This document shows positions 52,247 through 61,980 of a DNA stretch of 64,000 nt, one piece after another. This DNA is from Mucilaginibacter rubeus. GTDB taxonomy: Bacteria > Bacteroidota > Bacteroidia > Sphingobacteriales > Sphingobacteriaceae. Every line of letters begins with the position of its first letter. Positions within the stretch are counted from its first letter, which is position 1. The notes beneath the pieces were generated by a model. That model saw nothing but the letters and a program-made list of their open reading frames with translations. It was not told where the DNA came from and ran no database searches. The position numbers were made by a program, and so were the translations under genes. The stretch spans positions 433,204-497,203 of the forward strand of contig NZ_BMKD01000005.1 in NCBI RefSeq assembly GCF_014643835.1, read 5' to 3'.

Positions 52247-54670
52247 TCAGAATTTAGCACCTAATGTAACATAACATGATCTTCCGTCGCCGGGTAATAT
52301 ACCATTACCAAGGTAAACGAGCGTTTCTGTTCGGCGGGTAAAGTATTTATTATCTGTCAGGTTATTGATACCGATCCTGATGTTGTACTTGTCGGAAAAC
52401 TTATAGCCCAGGGCAAAATCGGCCACGTGATATCGTGGGACATAACCTATATTGGGACTTGTTTTGGTAGCAGCTGTATTATTCGCATCCGACCATGATC
52501 CGCCAACATATGAATAGTACAAGGTAGCGGAGAGGTTATGTACAGAGCCATTTATGCCCGAGCGGCTAACAAATTGAGGAACGTCTTCCAACGTTTTTCC
52601 AGTCAGATCAACCACGCCTGTTTTGCCATTTAAATACCTGGCGTGATTATAAGCGTAAGAAGAAAATATGGAAAGATCATTGTTAGTGTCCTCGGTATTA
52701 AAATTAAGCAGGTGAACCTCAACAAAAGCTTCCACTCCCCTGGTGAGCGCATTGCCTGCATTGGTAGTGTAGGTGTAGGGTTTTCCGTTGCCATCAGTCA
52801 GCGTTATATTTCCTATCCTGTTGTTATACTTCAGTTCAAATGCGCTTAGATCAAAGGTCAATATCTTTTTAATCTTTCCCTTAATGCCAATATCTGCATT
52901 ATGGCCGCTCGCGTCTTTCAAATTCGGGTCGATCACCGCTGTGCTCGATCCGATGATAAGATTTGCATAAAGAATAGGTCTGTATGCCTGCGAGTAATTG
53001 CCATAAATATTAATGCTTTCAGTGATCTTATACTGCGCACCGATTCCACCCAGCACGATGTTCCTGGAGGTTGAAAGCGATACGGGGTTAAAATTTTTAT
53101 ATACTTTATATTCCGTTCCGTTTAAAGTTGATTTGAGGTTATCATACCTGATGCCGGGGGTAACGGATAGCCTATCGGTGATGCGGAAAAGGTTTTCAAG
53201 AAACGCCCCGTAGTTTATTGTTTTAAAGAGCAGGACGATACCGTAATTGCCGGTTTGAGTAAGGTCAAAATTAGTTCCTGTAGTTCCCTCCCCGTTTTGT
53301 TTTCTGTTGGTAGCAGCGTTGGAATATTTTAAGCCGCCCGATAGGGCACTCTCATGGCCGAACAGATCGTATTTTTTTATCATTCGTGCATCAACAGTAT
53401 AGCTGTTGTAAAAGTCCCTGTTTATCTCTCTTGGCGCGTAGGAGCCTGTAGTTTGGCTGATGGTATCTGCATTGGTGGCTAAACTCGGGCTGGCAATAAC
53501 CATGTTTCTTTGCCCGAACAAGGTATAGGCTTTTATATTCAATAATGTTTTACTATTGATGGCGTAATTAAAAAGCAAAGCGGGGAGGTTAAGTATCGGG
53601 TTAAAATAATTTCTGCTCCTGGTTGACTGGCGCGGATTGGCAGCAAACATCGCGTCGGTAAGCCCGCCAGCAAATTTCTGCACATAGTTTTCTCTTGAAT
53701 ATTCGAGACCAATATCCATTTTATCTGTTGGCTTATAGTGCAAACTTGCGTAAGCATTCAGGAAATTATAGTCGGAGTTAGGACGCCATCCATCGCTGCT
53801 ACGGTAATTAAAGAAAGCATAATAAGTGAACTTGCCTTTTTTTCCACCTACCGAAACAAAGGAATTTGAGGTATTGAACGAGCCATACGTTTGTTCGGTT
53901 TCAATGCTTAACGACTTCGTGGTATCAGGTTGTTTAATTACATAATTGAGCATTCCTCCAAACTGAGGGCCATATTGAAGAGCGGCTGATCCCCTGATGA
54001 GCTCAATTTGCTGTACGGCTTCCAATGGCGGGTTATACATGGCCTCGGGATAACCATACAGATCGTTATTAACATTGTAGCCATTCTGGTTCACATTGAA
54101 CTCCCATGATCTGTGCGGACTTAATCCTCTTGCCGCTACACTGGTTTGAGTGCCCGAACCATCCAACTCCCACGACGTGATACCCGGTACTTTTGCAAAC
54201 ACATCGCGGGCTTTATTTTGTGCGATATCTGCATTGACGCTGTCAACCAAAACAACTTCATTTTTTTTGCCCGAATAAATATTTGTTCCGCCGATCTCGG
54301 GTAACGCTTTGATGCTTCCTACGCCTCTTTCGCCTTGTACTTCAACAGCAGATATCTTAATAACGCCGGCCTGAAGCGTATAGGAAAATTCAGTAGTGTC
54401 ATTGTTTTTTACGAGTATATGCTGTTTAACAGATTTATAGCCGATGTGCGAAATAATGACCAGGTAATTTCCGGCAGGAATATTATTGATGCTGTATTGG
54501 CCTTTATTATTTGTGGTGGCGCTGAAATTTGTTTTGTAAAGAATAATATTCACCAGCTCCAACGGGGCTTTTGAATTGTCGGTGATGCTACCTTTAATAT
54601 TGCCGGTTGATTGGGAAAAAGCATGGGTAAGTAACGAGAAAAGGAGAAAGGTAAGGAAAGCTTTTTTCAT
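52247..54670 (-). CDS. TonB-dependent outer-membrane receptor
   Basis: 807 aa. Signal peptide (about 1-19), a CarboxypepD_reg-like domain (about 22-108; NIKGSITDNSKAPLELVNII), plug (about 120-240; VFAKVPGITSWELDGSGTQT and ELIRGSAALQYGPQFGG) and a 22-strand-type barrel ending YVTLGAKF with terminal Phe. The shape is closest to FecA-like siderophore or iron-citrate receptors. No sigma/anti-sigma pair or SusD partner is adjacent, so it is an orphan; the ligand is unknown. It lies between two copies of a tRNA-Pro tail. Confidence 0.9.
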   Translation of the reverse strand: MKKAFLTFLLFSLLTHAFSQSTGNIKGSITDNSKAPLELVNIILYKTNFSATTNNKGQYSINNIPAGNYLVIISHIGYKSVKQHILVKNNDTTEFSYTLQAGVIKISAVEVQGERGVGSIKALPEIGGTNIYSGKKNEVVLVDSVNADIAQNKARDVFAKVPGITSWELDGSGTQTSVAARGLSPHRSWEFNVNQNGYNVNNDLYGYPEAMYNPPLEAVQQIELIRGSAALQYGPQFGGMLNYVIKQPDTTKSLSIETEQTYGSFNTSNSFVSVGGKKGKFTYYAFFNYRSSDGWRPNSDYNFLNAYASLHYKPTDKMDIGLEYSRENYVQKFAGGLTDAMFAANPRQSTRSRNYFNPILNLPALLFNYAINSKTLLNIKAYTLFGQRNMVIASPSLATNADTISQTTGSYAPREINRDFYNSYTVDARMIKKYDLFGHESALSGGLKYSNAATNRKQNGEGTTGTNFDLTQTGNYGIVLLFKTINYGAFLENLFRITDRLSVTPGIRYDNLKSTLNGTEYKVYKNFNPVSLSTSRNIVLGGIGAQYKITESINIYGNYSQAYRPILYANLIIGSSTAVIDPNLKDASGHNADIGIKGKIKKILTFDLSAFELKYNNRIGNITLTDGNGKPYTYTTNAGNALTRGVEAFVEVHLLNFNTEDTNNDLSIFSSYAYNHARYLNGKTGVVDLTGKTLEDVPQFVSRSGINGSVHNLSATLYYSYVGGSWSDANNTAATKTSPNIGYVPRYHVADFALGYKFSDKYNIRIGINNLTDNKYFTRRTETLVYLGNGILPGDGRSCYVTLGAKF

Positions 54671-55099
54671 AGAATGATCGTGTTTTTTGACATGTCGGTT
54701 TGTTTTCGACCATCGTTGTGTTTTTAAAAATATAATGCTAAGCTATAAAAAAGATCTTTTTTTTATTTAATAATATATGCCTGATTGAAATGTTTTCTAT
54801 GGGGGTTGCAGATTATTAAAATTAATTCGGGGTTAAAAAAATGGAAGAATATAAGTTCGTATTCAATTACCTCCGGGGTAAGAGATCACCAATTGTTGAT
54901 ATTTACTGTTGAGAGGTAAACCGTAAACGCCCCTGTAAACACGATCGTAAACAAAATCAAAAAGTATATTCAATCAGTAAAAAACTGCTCAAATATGCTC
55001 TTTAACGTTGTGGTTAAGTCGGGATGGCGGGATTCGAACCCAAAAATGTGTCGTTTTGAATATCTAAGTTTTTGTTTAATTTTGGATAAAACCTTACCA
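54671..55099. other. Intergenic region with tRNA-Pro tail copy B
   Basis: 429 bp, AT-rich in its left part, where the TonB receptor promoter should be. It holds the second copy of the tRNA-Pro tail and terminator (54956-55042). No gene is visible. Confidence 0.5.
54956..55042. repeat. tRNA-Pro 3' tail and terminator, copy B
   Basis: A 27-bp block at 55016-55042 is identical to 56044-56070, which is the T arm and acceptor end of the tRNA-Pro gene plus flank. To its left the terminator hairpin (TATATTCAATCAGTAA..ATGCTCTTTAA) is shared too. The 5' half of the tRNA is missing. It resembles an attachment-site scar. Confidence 0.75.
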
Positions 55100-55792
55100 A
55101 TGAAACTCCTTCTGCTTTTGTTTTTATCTTTTTTACTGCTATTTGCCGCCTGTAAAAAAGATAGCACAACAAAAGAGGAAGCTTCAGGAGTGATCATATC
55201 AGGCACTGTGTATCCAACTGTTAAAATTGGGCAACAAGAATGGACGGCCGTCAACTATGACGGACAGGGAGGTATAGAGGGTACTTTTTATGTGCCCAAT
55301 ATCAATTATAAGAAATTTTATACTCAAGCCGATTTAGCGAACTTAAAACTGCCTTCTGGCTGGCGTATACCGACTGTTGCCGATTTTAATAAACTAATGA
55401 GCAATTTTACCAGCAAGAAAGATACTGAGGGCAATTTTGTAATGGATTACAATGAGGCCCTCGTGCTTAAATCTACGTCGGGATGGGAGGTGCGTGGGGC
55501 ATCTGATAAACAGGGAACTAATACTTCTGGGTTTAATGCTTATCCGGCGGGATATTATGCCAGCCCATATAACGAAACCCCAGGAAACCTTGCGTTGTTT
55601 TTAACCTCCACTCCATTGCCGGCTGCAAAAGTTAATTTTCATGCCACTTATTATTCGTTTATTTTAAGCAGGCTGTATGGAACCACTTCCAGTGATGATT
55701 ATACGCAATGTTTTGGTTGCTTTGTGGACGGCGGACATAACATCGACTCTCCCAAATCGGTGAGGTTTGTAAGAGATAATCAGGCTAAATAA
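55100..55792 (+). CDS. FISUMP-domain lipoprotein
   Basis: 230 aa from the ATG of MKLLLLLFLSFLLLFAAC; a longer in-frame reading would translate the tRNA-like copy B and is rejected. Lipobox Cys18. The mature part contains VYPTVKIGQQEWTAVNYDG and LPSGWRIPTVADFNKLM, typical of the Fibrobacter succinogenes major paralogous (FISUMP) domain, a surface-protein fold. Function unknown. It lies inside the 1-kb segment between tRNA-Pro copies B and C and may be a cargo gene. Confidence 0.8.
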   Translation: MKLLLLLFLSFLLLFAACKKDSTTKEEASGVIISGTVYPTVKIGQQEWTAVNYDGQGGIEGTFYVPNINYKKFYTQADLANLKLPSGWRIPTVADFNKLMSNFTSKKDTEGNFVMDYNEALVLKSTSGWEVRGASDKQGTNTSGFNAYPAGYYASPYNETPGNLALFLTSTPLPAAKVNFHATYYSFILSRLYGTTSSDDYTQCFGCFVDGGHNIDSPKSVRFVRDNQAK

Positions 55793-55983
55793 TTGCCTCT
55801 ATGTTTTTAGCTAAATGCATAATCAAAGTGCCCCCCGCTGCCGCAAGGCTGTGCCTTGTGGCCAGCATGCAAAGTATTGAATATTGGAAATTGTGAATGA
55901 AATCATTATCAGGAGTTTTTATAACCCGTAAAGCTAACCTTGAGGACAGCGGTAAGGACGAAGCTTCAGGGCAATAAGAAATC

Positions 55984-56031
55984 AAAAGAGCATACCTCAT
56001 CAGTAAAACTACCTTTGAGACATGCTCTTTA
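55984..56031 (-). terminator. Terminator of tRNA-Pro
   Basis: AAAAGAGCAT (55984-55993) pairs with ATGCTCTTTA (56022-56031). On the minus strand the stem-loop is followed by T residues, directly downstream of the tRNA. Confidence 0.65.
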
Positions 56032-56046
56032 ATGCTTGTGTTCAAG

Positions 56047-56120
56047 TCGGGATGGCGGGATTCGAACCCACGACCTCCAGCACCCCATGCTGGCGCGATA
56101 CCGGGCTACGCTACATCCCG
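56047..56120 (-). tRNA. tRNA-Pro (anticodon GGG)
   Basis: A 74-nt cloverleaf on the minus strand. Acceptor CGGGATG/CATCCCG with discriminator A, anticodon stem CCAGC/GCTGG with loop ATGGGGT (anticodon GGG), T arm GTGGG/CCCGC with loop TTCGAAT. CCA is not encoded. Its 3' end is the source of the two partial copies at 51.7 and 55.0 kb. Confidence 0.95.
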
Positions 56121-56185
56121 AAATAAATGTATGGCCGGGCTGCAAATATAATTGTTGCAGGGATATTTCAAAATGTAAATGAAGC

Positions 56186-56386
56186 CTATTTGCTCTTTCT
56201 GCCTGCAATGAACAGAGCGATACCTATGATTACAGTCGGAACCCAATATATAAATGAAAACTCTCCAAGTTTAGAAACGAGTGGGGTCAAGGCCTCTCCC
56301 TGATAGGTGAACATGCCAGCGCCACAGATTAACATCCCTATCCCTAAAAGAAAGATAAGTAGCCCTGCCATTCGAGTACGTGACAT
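56186..56386 (-). CDS. Small two-helix membrane protein
   Basis: 66 aa. Two membrane segments (about 7-25 and 46-61), basic at both ends (MSRTRMA, AGRKSK). A small inner-membrane protein of unknown function. The start has no competing upstream ATG. Confidence 0.6.
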   Translation of the reverse strand: MSRTRMAGLLIFLLGIGMLICGAGMFTYQGEALTPLVSKLGEFSFIYWVPTVIIGIALFIAGRKSK

Positions 56387-56808
56387 ATTGGTTTATAATT
56401 GATTCTCAAATGTAATAAGTTAGTTTGCTATTTAACGATACAAACATTGCAACTCCCCAACGTATGCCTTAACCAGAGCTGTTGTTTCCAAAACAGCTAT
56501 ATCGTTATAAAATGAACTTTAAACCCCTGCCCGGGCGATTACTTAACGGGCTAATCCCTCCCAATAAACTGACAGGATCTTGTCAGTGTTCAATTTTTAA
56601 AAACCGGGTGTTCAATGTTTGAAAATGAAAATTTGTAACCCGTTGATTTCCAGCGCTTGTTTGTTCAAATCTCCTTTTAATGTATTTTAGACAAAATATA
56701 AGTGGCTGATAGCCAATGAGGTTCTTTTGCAAAAGAAAAGCAAGTGTTCACACTTTTAAAAATTGAACACTTGTAAATTTGGCAGGGAACGGAAGCTGTG
56801 AAGCACAA
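56387..56808. other. Intergenic region with inverted repeat
   Basis: 422 bp, AT-rich. AGTGTTCAATTTTTAAAA (56585-56602) and TTTTAAAAATTGAACACT (56754-56771) are an exact 18-bp inverted repeat 152 bp apart; two more GTGTTCA copies (about 56608 and 56743) lie between them. No gene is seen. Confidence 0.6.
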
Positions 56809-57522
56809 TCACCTCTTCGCCACTGGCTCGGTATGCATAATTGAAAATTTCCCGGATAGTTTTAGGGGTGTTCCGTACTCGTTATAATAAACCCTGCCTG
56901 CTGCCTTTATTTCTTTCGACTGGCTGCCGTTTAATGGATGAACAAGACAGGTTATTGAAAAGTCGGCACCGGTGTTAAATGATTTTTCAACAGCATCCAT
57001 AAGTGCGGCCTGGTGCCGGGGATCAACAATATGGATGGCCTCATTTAAAATGGGCTTTGTATTTTCCGGAAAGCCGAAGAGCTTTAAGCCATATTCGGAA
57101 AGCGTAATCTCTTTGCTGCTAAAATCCAGCGACCAATCCCAAAGGGTATGATCGTAGACCATTGTTAATTCAACACTATCCAATATTTCTGATAACTGGC
57201 CATTAAGTCTTTCCGATTTCATGTACGAAAGCTCCAATTTCTCGCCCAGAGCCAAAAGCTCGTTTCTTAGTGTAGCTATTTCTTTATTTAAAGCGACGTT
57301 TGTTTTGAGCCCGGCGCTATCTGCCGTCGTCAGCGCAGACTCGTCTTTTTCGTCAGGTAAGTCCCCAACGGGCTGCAGCTTATAATTTTTCTTTCGACGG
57401 GTTAACAAAATGTTAATATAAAAAAGGCAAAGTATAGTGGCGTAAAATAAAATATTTTGCCAAACGCCACCTACACTAAAGTAGTCCAATATGGATTTAT
57501 CGAGTTGGATAGGAATGGTCAT
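56809..57522 (-). CDS. Membrane-anchored PAS-domain protein without output domain
   Basis: 237 aa. One membrane helix (about 20-41), a charged linker and coiled coil (about 75-115) and a PAS_3-like domain (about 120-232; WDWSLDFSSKEITLSEYGLKLFGFPEN). The protein ends with the PAS fold; no kinase, HTH or cyclase follows and there is no frameshifted continuation nearby. It may signal by protein contact. A histidine kinase end is found 6 kb away, not adjacent. Confidence 0.72.
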   Translation of the reverse strand: MTIPIQLDKSILDYFSVGGVWQNILFYATILCLFYINILLTRRKKNYKLQPVGDLPDEKDESALTTADSAGLKTNVALNKEIATLRNELLALGEKLELSYMKSERLNGQLSEILDSVELTMVYDHTLWDWSLDFSSKEITLSEYGLKLFGFPENTKPILNEAIHIVDPRHQAALMDAVEKSFNTGADFSITCLVHPLNGSQSKEIKAAGRVYYNEYGTPLKLSGKFSIMHTEPVAKR

Positions 57523-58010
57523 GATAGGGCTGTGGCTAAATTAGTGCAAGGTAATAATTAACTATACGCTTAACAATCCGTGAAAACACCCTTTTTTATG
57601 GTAATTTATATTGCGGCAATTAACCCGGGGTTAATTTAATGTAGAAATTTAAAATAAATAATCGTACTTGTTATTTGTGGTCCAAATCCTACGTTTTCTC
57701 CCCGAAAGCCGAAATTTTTGCTCCACTATTTTAGGAGAGGGTTTTCTGCTGTTGCAGATATAATTTTTGGATAAAAAAACAGTTCTATATTTTAATGTAA
57801 ACCTTTTAAATTAAATGGCGTGGCCCTTAAATCAGCGTTGTTTTTAAATCTGCAATTATGGCAGCGCAACGGCCGTATGTAAAAAAGCATTTTCCGGGTT
57901 ATCACGATTATAATTGCTGTGTTAAATAATAATCGTATACCGTTTACTAACCCGGGTAGCCTTGTTATTTTATTGACTGCTATGTATCTTGTTTGCGCGC
58001 TTAATAAATT
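57523..58010. other. Intergenic region between divergent genes
   Basis: 488 bp, no gene. TTG (57962-57964), 20 bp, TATCTTG (57985-57991) may be the promoter of the membrane protein gene at 58011. The PAS gene promoter was not found. Confidence 0.5.
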
Positions 58011-58448
58011 ATGAACAGGTCATTTATATATAGTTTAAAAGTTTGGTTGCTGATGGTGATCATAGCGCCATTGCTCCACCTTGTGCTGTCATGGTTTATT
58101 ATCGAGAACCCTGAAATAAGCCTTATTGCAGAGATCCAAAAAGACTATATCATTTTTGCAGATATGGTTCTGCTGCTTACTATTCCTTTCGCCTTTGTAT
58201 TTTGGGTGGCAGTATACTCTTTATCAAAAAAGAGAGAGCCGTTTTATGTAAAACAGGTTTTAACCATAGCTATATTGATAATTACTATGCTCCCGTTTTT
58301 TGAATTACTTTTTGAGAAAAAGGTTTCGGCTGTATCTTCCATAGCTGTAATTATATTTCCATATTCAATTACGGGGATAGCCGGTATTTGGCTGCATAAG
58401 CTGGAATCTCCAGATTTTGAGGAAGAAACAGTTGAGGAGCAGGAATAA
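58011..58448 (+). CDS. Four-helix membrane protein, unknown function
   Basis: 145 aa. Four membrane helices (about 8-27, 46-66, 79-97 and 105-124) and an acidic tail (EEETVEEQE). No family recognised. Possible promoter noted upstream. Confidence 0.65.
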   Translation: MNRSFIYSLKVWLLMVIIAPLLHLVLSWFIIENPEISLIAEIQKDYIIFADMVLLLTIPFAFVFWVAVYSLSKKREPFYVKQVLTIAILIITMLPFFELLFEKKVSAVSSIAVIIFPYSITGIAGIWLHKLESPDFEEETVEEQE

Positions 58449-58649
58449 GATTTTCCCAATTTTGCCTATTATCATTGTTTAAAACCATGTATTTCCCAAT
58501 AAAGAGGGGGATTCAATTTTAATTGTCATAAACAATTAACATTTTATTATTATTGCTTTAATTTTTAACTTAAACCAACACGTGTTATATATAATACATG
58601 GCTTTTGCGTTTAATAAGGCGTGTTTATTTAACGTTTTCCACATGTAGT

Positions 58650-61600
58650 ATGGCCTCGACAGAAAATTATGAACTTTTGCTTGGCAAAATCAATACTTTT
58701 ACCCGGAAGTATTATTTCAATAATTTTTTGCGCGGATTAATATTTTTAGGTGCCGGCCTTTTCTCAGCTTACGTAGTAATTACCTTAAGCGAATATTTCG
58801 GCAATTTCAGTATCCTGCTGCGTACCATTCTTTTTTACTTTTTTATCCTGCTTAATACAGTGCTTGTTTGTTGGCTGGTTTTGCCATCATTGCTGGCCTG
58901 GCTTAAGCTGGGTAAAACTTTAACGCATGATGAAGCTGCCGAAATTATTGGCAGGCATTTTAACGATGTGCATGATAAACTCCTCAATACTCTGCAGCTA
59001 AAAAAACTTGCTGCCGAAGATGAAAGCCACCGTGCGTTGATTGAAGCCAGTATCGACCAAAAGATAGAGGCGCTTAAACCGGTAAGCTTTCCATCGGCTA
59101 TCAATCTGAAAGAAAACACTAAATATTTAAAATGGGCGCTTGGTCCGCTGGGCGTAATTATCATTATTGCTTTAACTGCGCCCTCTGTATTAACCGAAAG
59201 TACTAAAAGATTGATCAGGCATAACGAATATTTTGTTCCTGCTGCTCCGTTCAGGTTTATTGTATTGAACAAAACACTTTCAGTTGTGCAGGGGAGTGAT
59301 TTAAAGCTCGACCTTAAACTGGAAGGCGATAAGCTGCCCGCGGATGTTTATGTTGAAACAGGGGAGAATACGTTTAAATTGGATAAAGATAACATCAGCC
59401 GTTTTCATTACCAGTTTAGCAACCTGCAGCAAAATGCCCGCTTTAAGTTTTCGGGTAATGGCTTTAGTTCGGCTGTTTACGAAATCAAGGTAAATCAAAA
59501 GCCGGCACTGTTACACTTTGACGTTGACCTAAATTATCCGGCCTACCTCCATAAAAAAAATGAAAGGCTGCTCAATGCCGGCGATTTGATTATTCCTGCC
59601 GGTACAACTGTGAATTGGCAATTGCATACCCAATATGCCAGTGCGCTCATGTTTGATATGAACGGACAAAGCCATCCGGCTGTGCAAAGCAGCGCCGATT
59701 TGTTTGAACATCGTGAACGGGTATTGAAAAATTCGGTCTATAAGCTTTTACCGGTTAATGCCCAGGTGAACCAAAGTGATTCGGCTACATATCGTATCAA
59801 CGTTGTTACTGATGAAGCGCCATCCATTACTATTGATGAAAAGCCGGATTCGGTAAGTATGAAAGCATTTTACTTTAACGGTAAAATCCAGGACGATCAC
59901 GGTTTTTCATCGCTCACGTTTCATTATACCATCGAGGCTACAGGCAACAGCAAGGAAAGGGAATTTACCAAAAAAGTTAATGCAGATTTGTCTCAAACAC
60001 AGGCCGACTTTTTTTACTACTGGAACCTCAAGGACATGGGCATTACTCCCGGCGATCATGTAAGTTACTTTTTTGAGGTTGCCGATAACGATGGCGTCGC
60101 CGGGCATAAAACAGCCCGTACAGCAAAACATACACTAAATGTCCCTGACAGCAAGGAGATTAACCAGCAGTTAAATGCCGGATCAAAGGCCATAAAAGAA
60201 AAAATGCAATCGGCTATTAAACTGGCCGGGCAGGTTGAGCGCGACGCGCAAAAGCTAAATCAAAACCTGCTGAACAAAAACACGCTCTCTTTCGATGAGA
60301 AAAAGCAGGTGGAAGACCTGATGCAAAAAAGGAAAGACCTGGAAGACATGGTGAAAGATATCCAGGCCGACAATAAAAAGAATTTATACAACCGGCAGGA
60401 AAACCAGCAGCAAACCGAAGAGATACGGGCTAAGCAAAAGCAAATTGAAGATTTGTTTAACAATGTACTTGATCAAAAAACAAAGGAGCTCCTTCAAAAC
60501 CTGCAGCAAATGCTAAATGAGCAGCAAAAAGATGCTACCCGCGATGAACTATCCAAAATGCAGATGGATAATAAATCATTGAAAAAAGAACTTGACCGGG
60601 TGCTGGAACTTTATAAAAAGCTGGAATTTGAACAAAAGCTTAACCAAAACCTCGATCAGTTGAATAAGCTGGCCGACGAGCAGCAAAAACTATCTGATCA
60701 AACCAAACAGCCCGGTGCCGACCAGAAGAACCTGCAACAGCAACAGGATAAACTGAAGCAGGATTTTCAGGATGTGAAGAAAGGCTTCGATGAGTTGCAG
60801 AAGGTCAATGAGCAGTCCGAACGTAAATCAGATTATCAAAATCCAGAGAAGGAAACCAAAGATATTGAACAGCAGATGGATCAAAGCGCCGGCGATCTGC
60901 AAAAAAAAGATAATGCAAAGGCTTCAAAATCGCAGCAGCAGGCAGCAAAGCAGATGAAAGATCTCGCTGCCAAAATGCAAAAGGATAGCGACGAAGGCGA
61001 ATCAAAAGAGAATGCCGTTGACGCACAGCAACTGAGAGAGTTGTTAAAGAGCTTAGTTAACAGCTCGTTTAACCAGGAAAAGCTGATGCAAACGCTTAAA
61101 AACACCAATCCTACAGATCCGTCATATGTTACGCTATCGCAAAATCAAAAGGATATAAAAGACAACTTGAAAACGGCCGAAGACAGCCTATATGCTATCA
61201 GCAGGAGGGTGCCGCAGATCCAGTCGACAGTTAATAAGGAGATTACCAGTATTAACGATCATATTGATCAAGCGCTCGAATTTTTGGGCGACAGGCGTAC
61301 ACTTGAAGCCAATCGTAATCAGCAATACGCCATGACATCCATGAACAACCTTGCCCTGATGCTAAGTGAAGCGCTTGAGCAAATGCAGAAAATGATGAAC
61401 AAGGGTGGTAAAGGAGGCAAGGGCAAACAGCAGTCCATATCGCAACTGGCAAAAATGCAGCAGCAGCTTAATCAAAATATGCAAAAGGCCCGCGAACAGA
61501 TGCAGCAACAAGGCAATCAGGGTAAAGGGCAACGGGGCAATAGCGGTAATATGAGCGAGCAGTTTGCTAAAATGGCACGTCAACAGCAGATGATACGGCA

Positions 61601-61979
61601 GGCTTTGCAACAAATTGACAAGGATGAAAATAAAGACGGGACAGGGGGATTGGGCAATTTGGATAAAATTTCGAAAGAAATGGAACAAACCGAACGTGAT
61701 CTCGTAAACAGGAAGATTACAGATGACGCGCTAAAAAGGCAGCAGCAAATACAAACCCGGTTATTGGAGGCCGAAAAGGCCGAGCAGCAACGTGAACAGG
61801 ATCAGCAAAGAGAGAGTAATGCGGGGAAGGATTTGCCACCGGGATATATAAAGGCACTGCAGGGGTACCAGCAACAAAAAGCAAAGCAGACGGAGCAGAT
61901 CAGAACGGTATCTCCGGCACTTAATTTGTATTATAAACAAAAAATAAAATCTTACTTTGATCAACTTAATGCCAAATAA
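58650..61979 (+). CDS. DUF4175 membrane protein with long coiled coil
   Basis: About 1109 aa from the ATG of MASTENYELLLGK; an in-frame start 45 nt upstream is less likely. Three membrane segments (about 25-45, 55-80 and 160-180 of the protein) precede a large periplasmic-type region (beta-rich, about 190-520) and a very long coiled coil rich in Gln, Lys and Asp (about 530-1109), with a low-complexity Gly/Gln/Asn stretch (KGGKGGKGKQQ and GKGQRGNSGN). DUF4175 proteins are conserved in Bacteroidota; the role is not known. The gene is 1 nt from the RsbW-like gene, so they are co-expressed. Confidence 0.87.
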   Translation: MASTENYELLLGKINTFTRKYYFNNFLRGLIFLGAGLFSAYVVITLSEYFGNFSILLRTILFYFFILLNTVLVCWLVLPSLLAWLKLGKTLTHDEAAEIIGRHFNDVHDKLLNTLQLKKLAAEDESHRALIEASIDQKIEALKPVSFPSAINLKENTKYLKWALGPLGVIIIIALTAPSVLTESTKRLIRHNEYFVPAAPFRFIVLNKTLSVVQGSDLKLDLKLEGDKLPADVYVETGENTFKLDKDNISRFHYQFSNLQQNARFKFSGNGFSSAVYEIKVNQKPALLHFDVDLNYPAYLHKKNERLLNAGDLIIPAGTTVNWQLHTQYASALMFDMNGQSHPAVQSSADLFEHRERVLKNSVYKLLPVNAQVNQSDSATYRINVVTDEAPSITIDEKPDSVSMKAFYFNGKIQDDHGFSSLTFHYTIEATGNSKEREFTKKVNADLSQTQADFFYYWNLKDMGITPGDHVSYFFEVADNDGVAGHKTARTAKHTLNVPDSKEINQQLNAGSKAIKEKMQSAIKLAGQVERDAQKLNQNLLNKNTLSFDEKKQVEDLMQKRKDLEDMVKDIQADNKKNLYNRQENQQQTEEIRAKQKQIEDLFNNVLDQKTKELLQNLQQMLNEQQKDATRDELSKMQMDNKSLKKELDRVLELYKKLEFEQKLNQNLDQLNKLADEQQKLSDQTKQPGADQKNLQQQQDKLKQDFQDVKKGFDELQKVNEQSERKSDYQNPEKETKDIEQQMDQSAGDLQKKDNAKASKSQQQAAKQMKDLAAKMQKDSDEGESKENAVDAQQLRELLKSLVNSSFNQEKLMQTLKNTNPTDPSYVTLSQNQKDIKDNLKTAEDSLYAISRRVPQIQSTVNKEITSINDHIDQALEFLGDRRTLEANRNQQYAMTSMNNLALMLSEALEQMQKMMNKGGKGGKGKQQSISQLAKMQQQLNQNMQKAREQMQQQGNQGKGQRGNSGNMSEQFAKMARQQQMIRQALQQIDKDENKDGTGGLGNLDKISKEMEQTERDLVNRKITDDALKRQQQIQTRLLEAEKAEQQREQDQQRESNAGKDLPPGYIKALQGYQQQKAKQTEQIRTVSPALNLYYKQKIKSYFDQLNAK

Positions 61980-61980
61980 T

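Noticed and set aside
54995-55099. Upstream extension of the FISUMP lipoprotein gene
   Set aside because: It would translate the tRNA-like copy B; the ATG at 55100 gives a proper lipoprotein signal.
58575-58595. AACACGTGTT palindrome as a parS site
   Set aside because: The arms differ from the parS consensus at several positions; may be an operator or chance.
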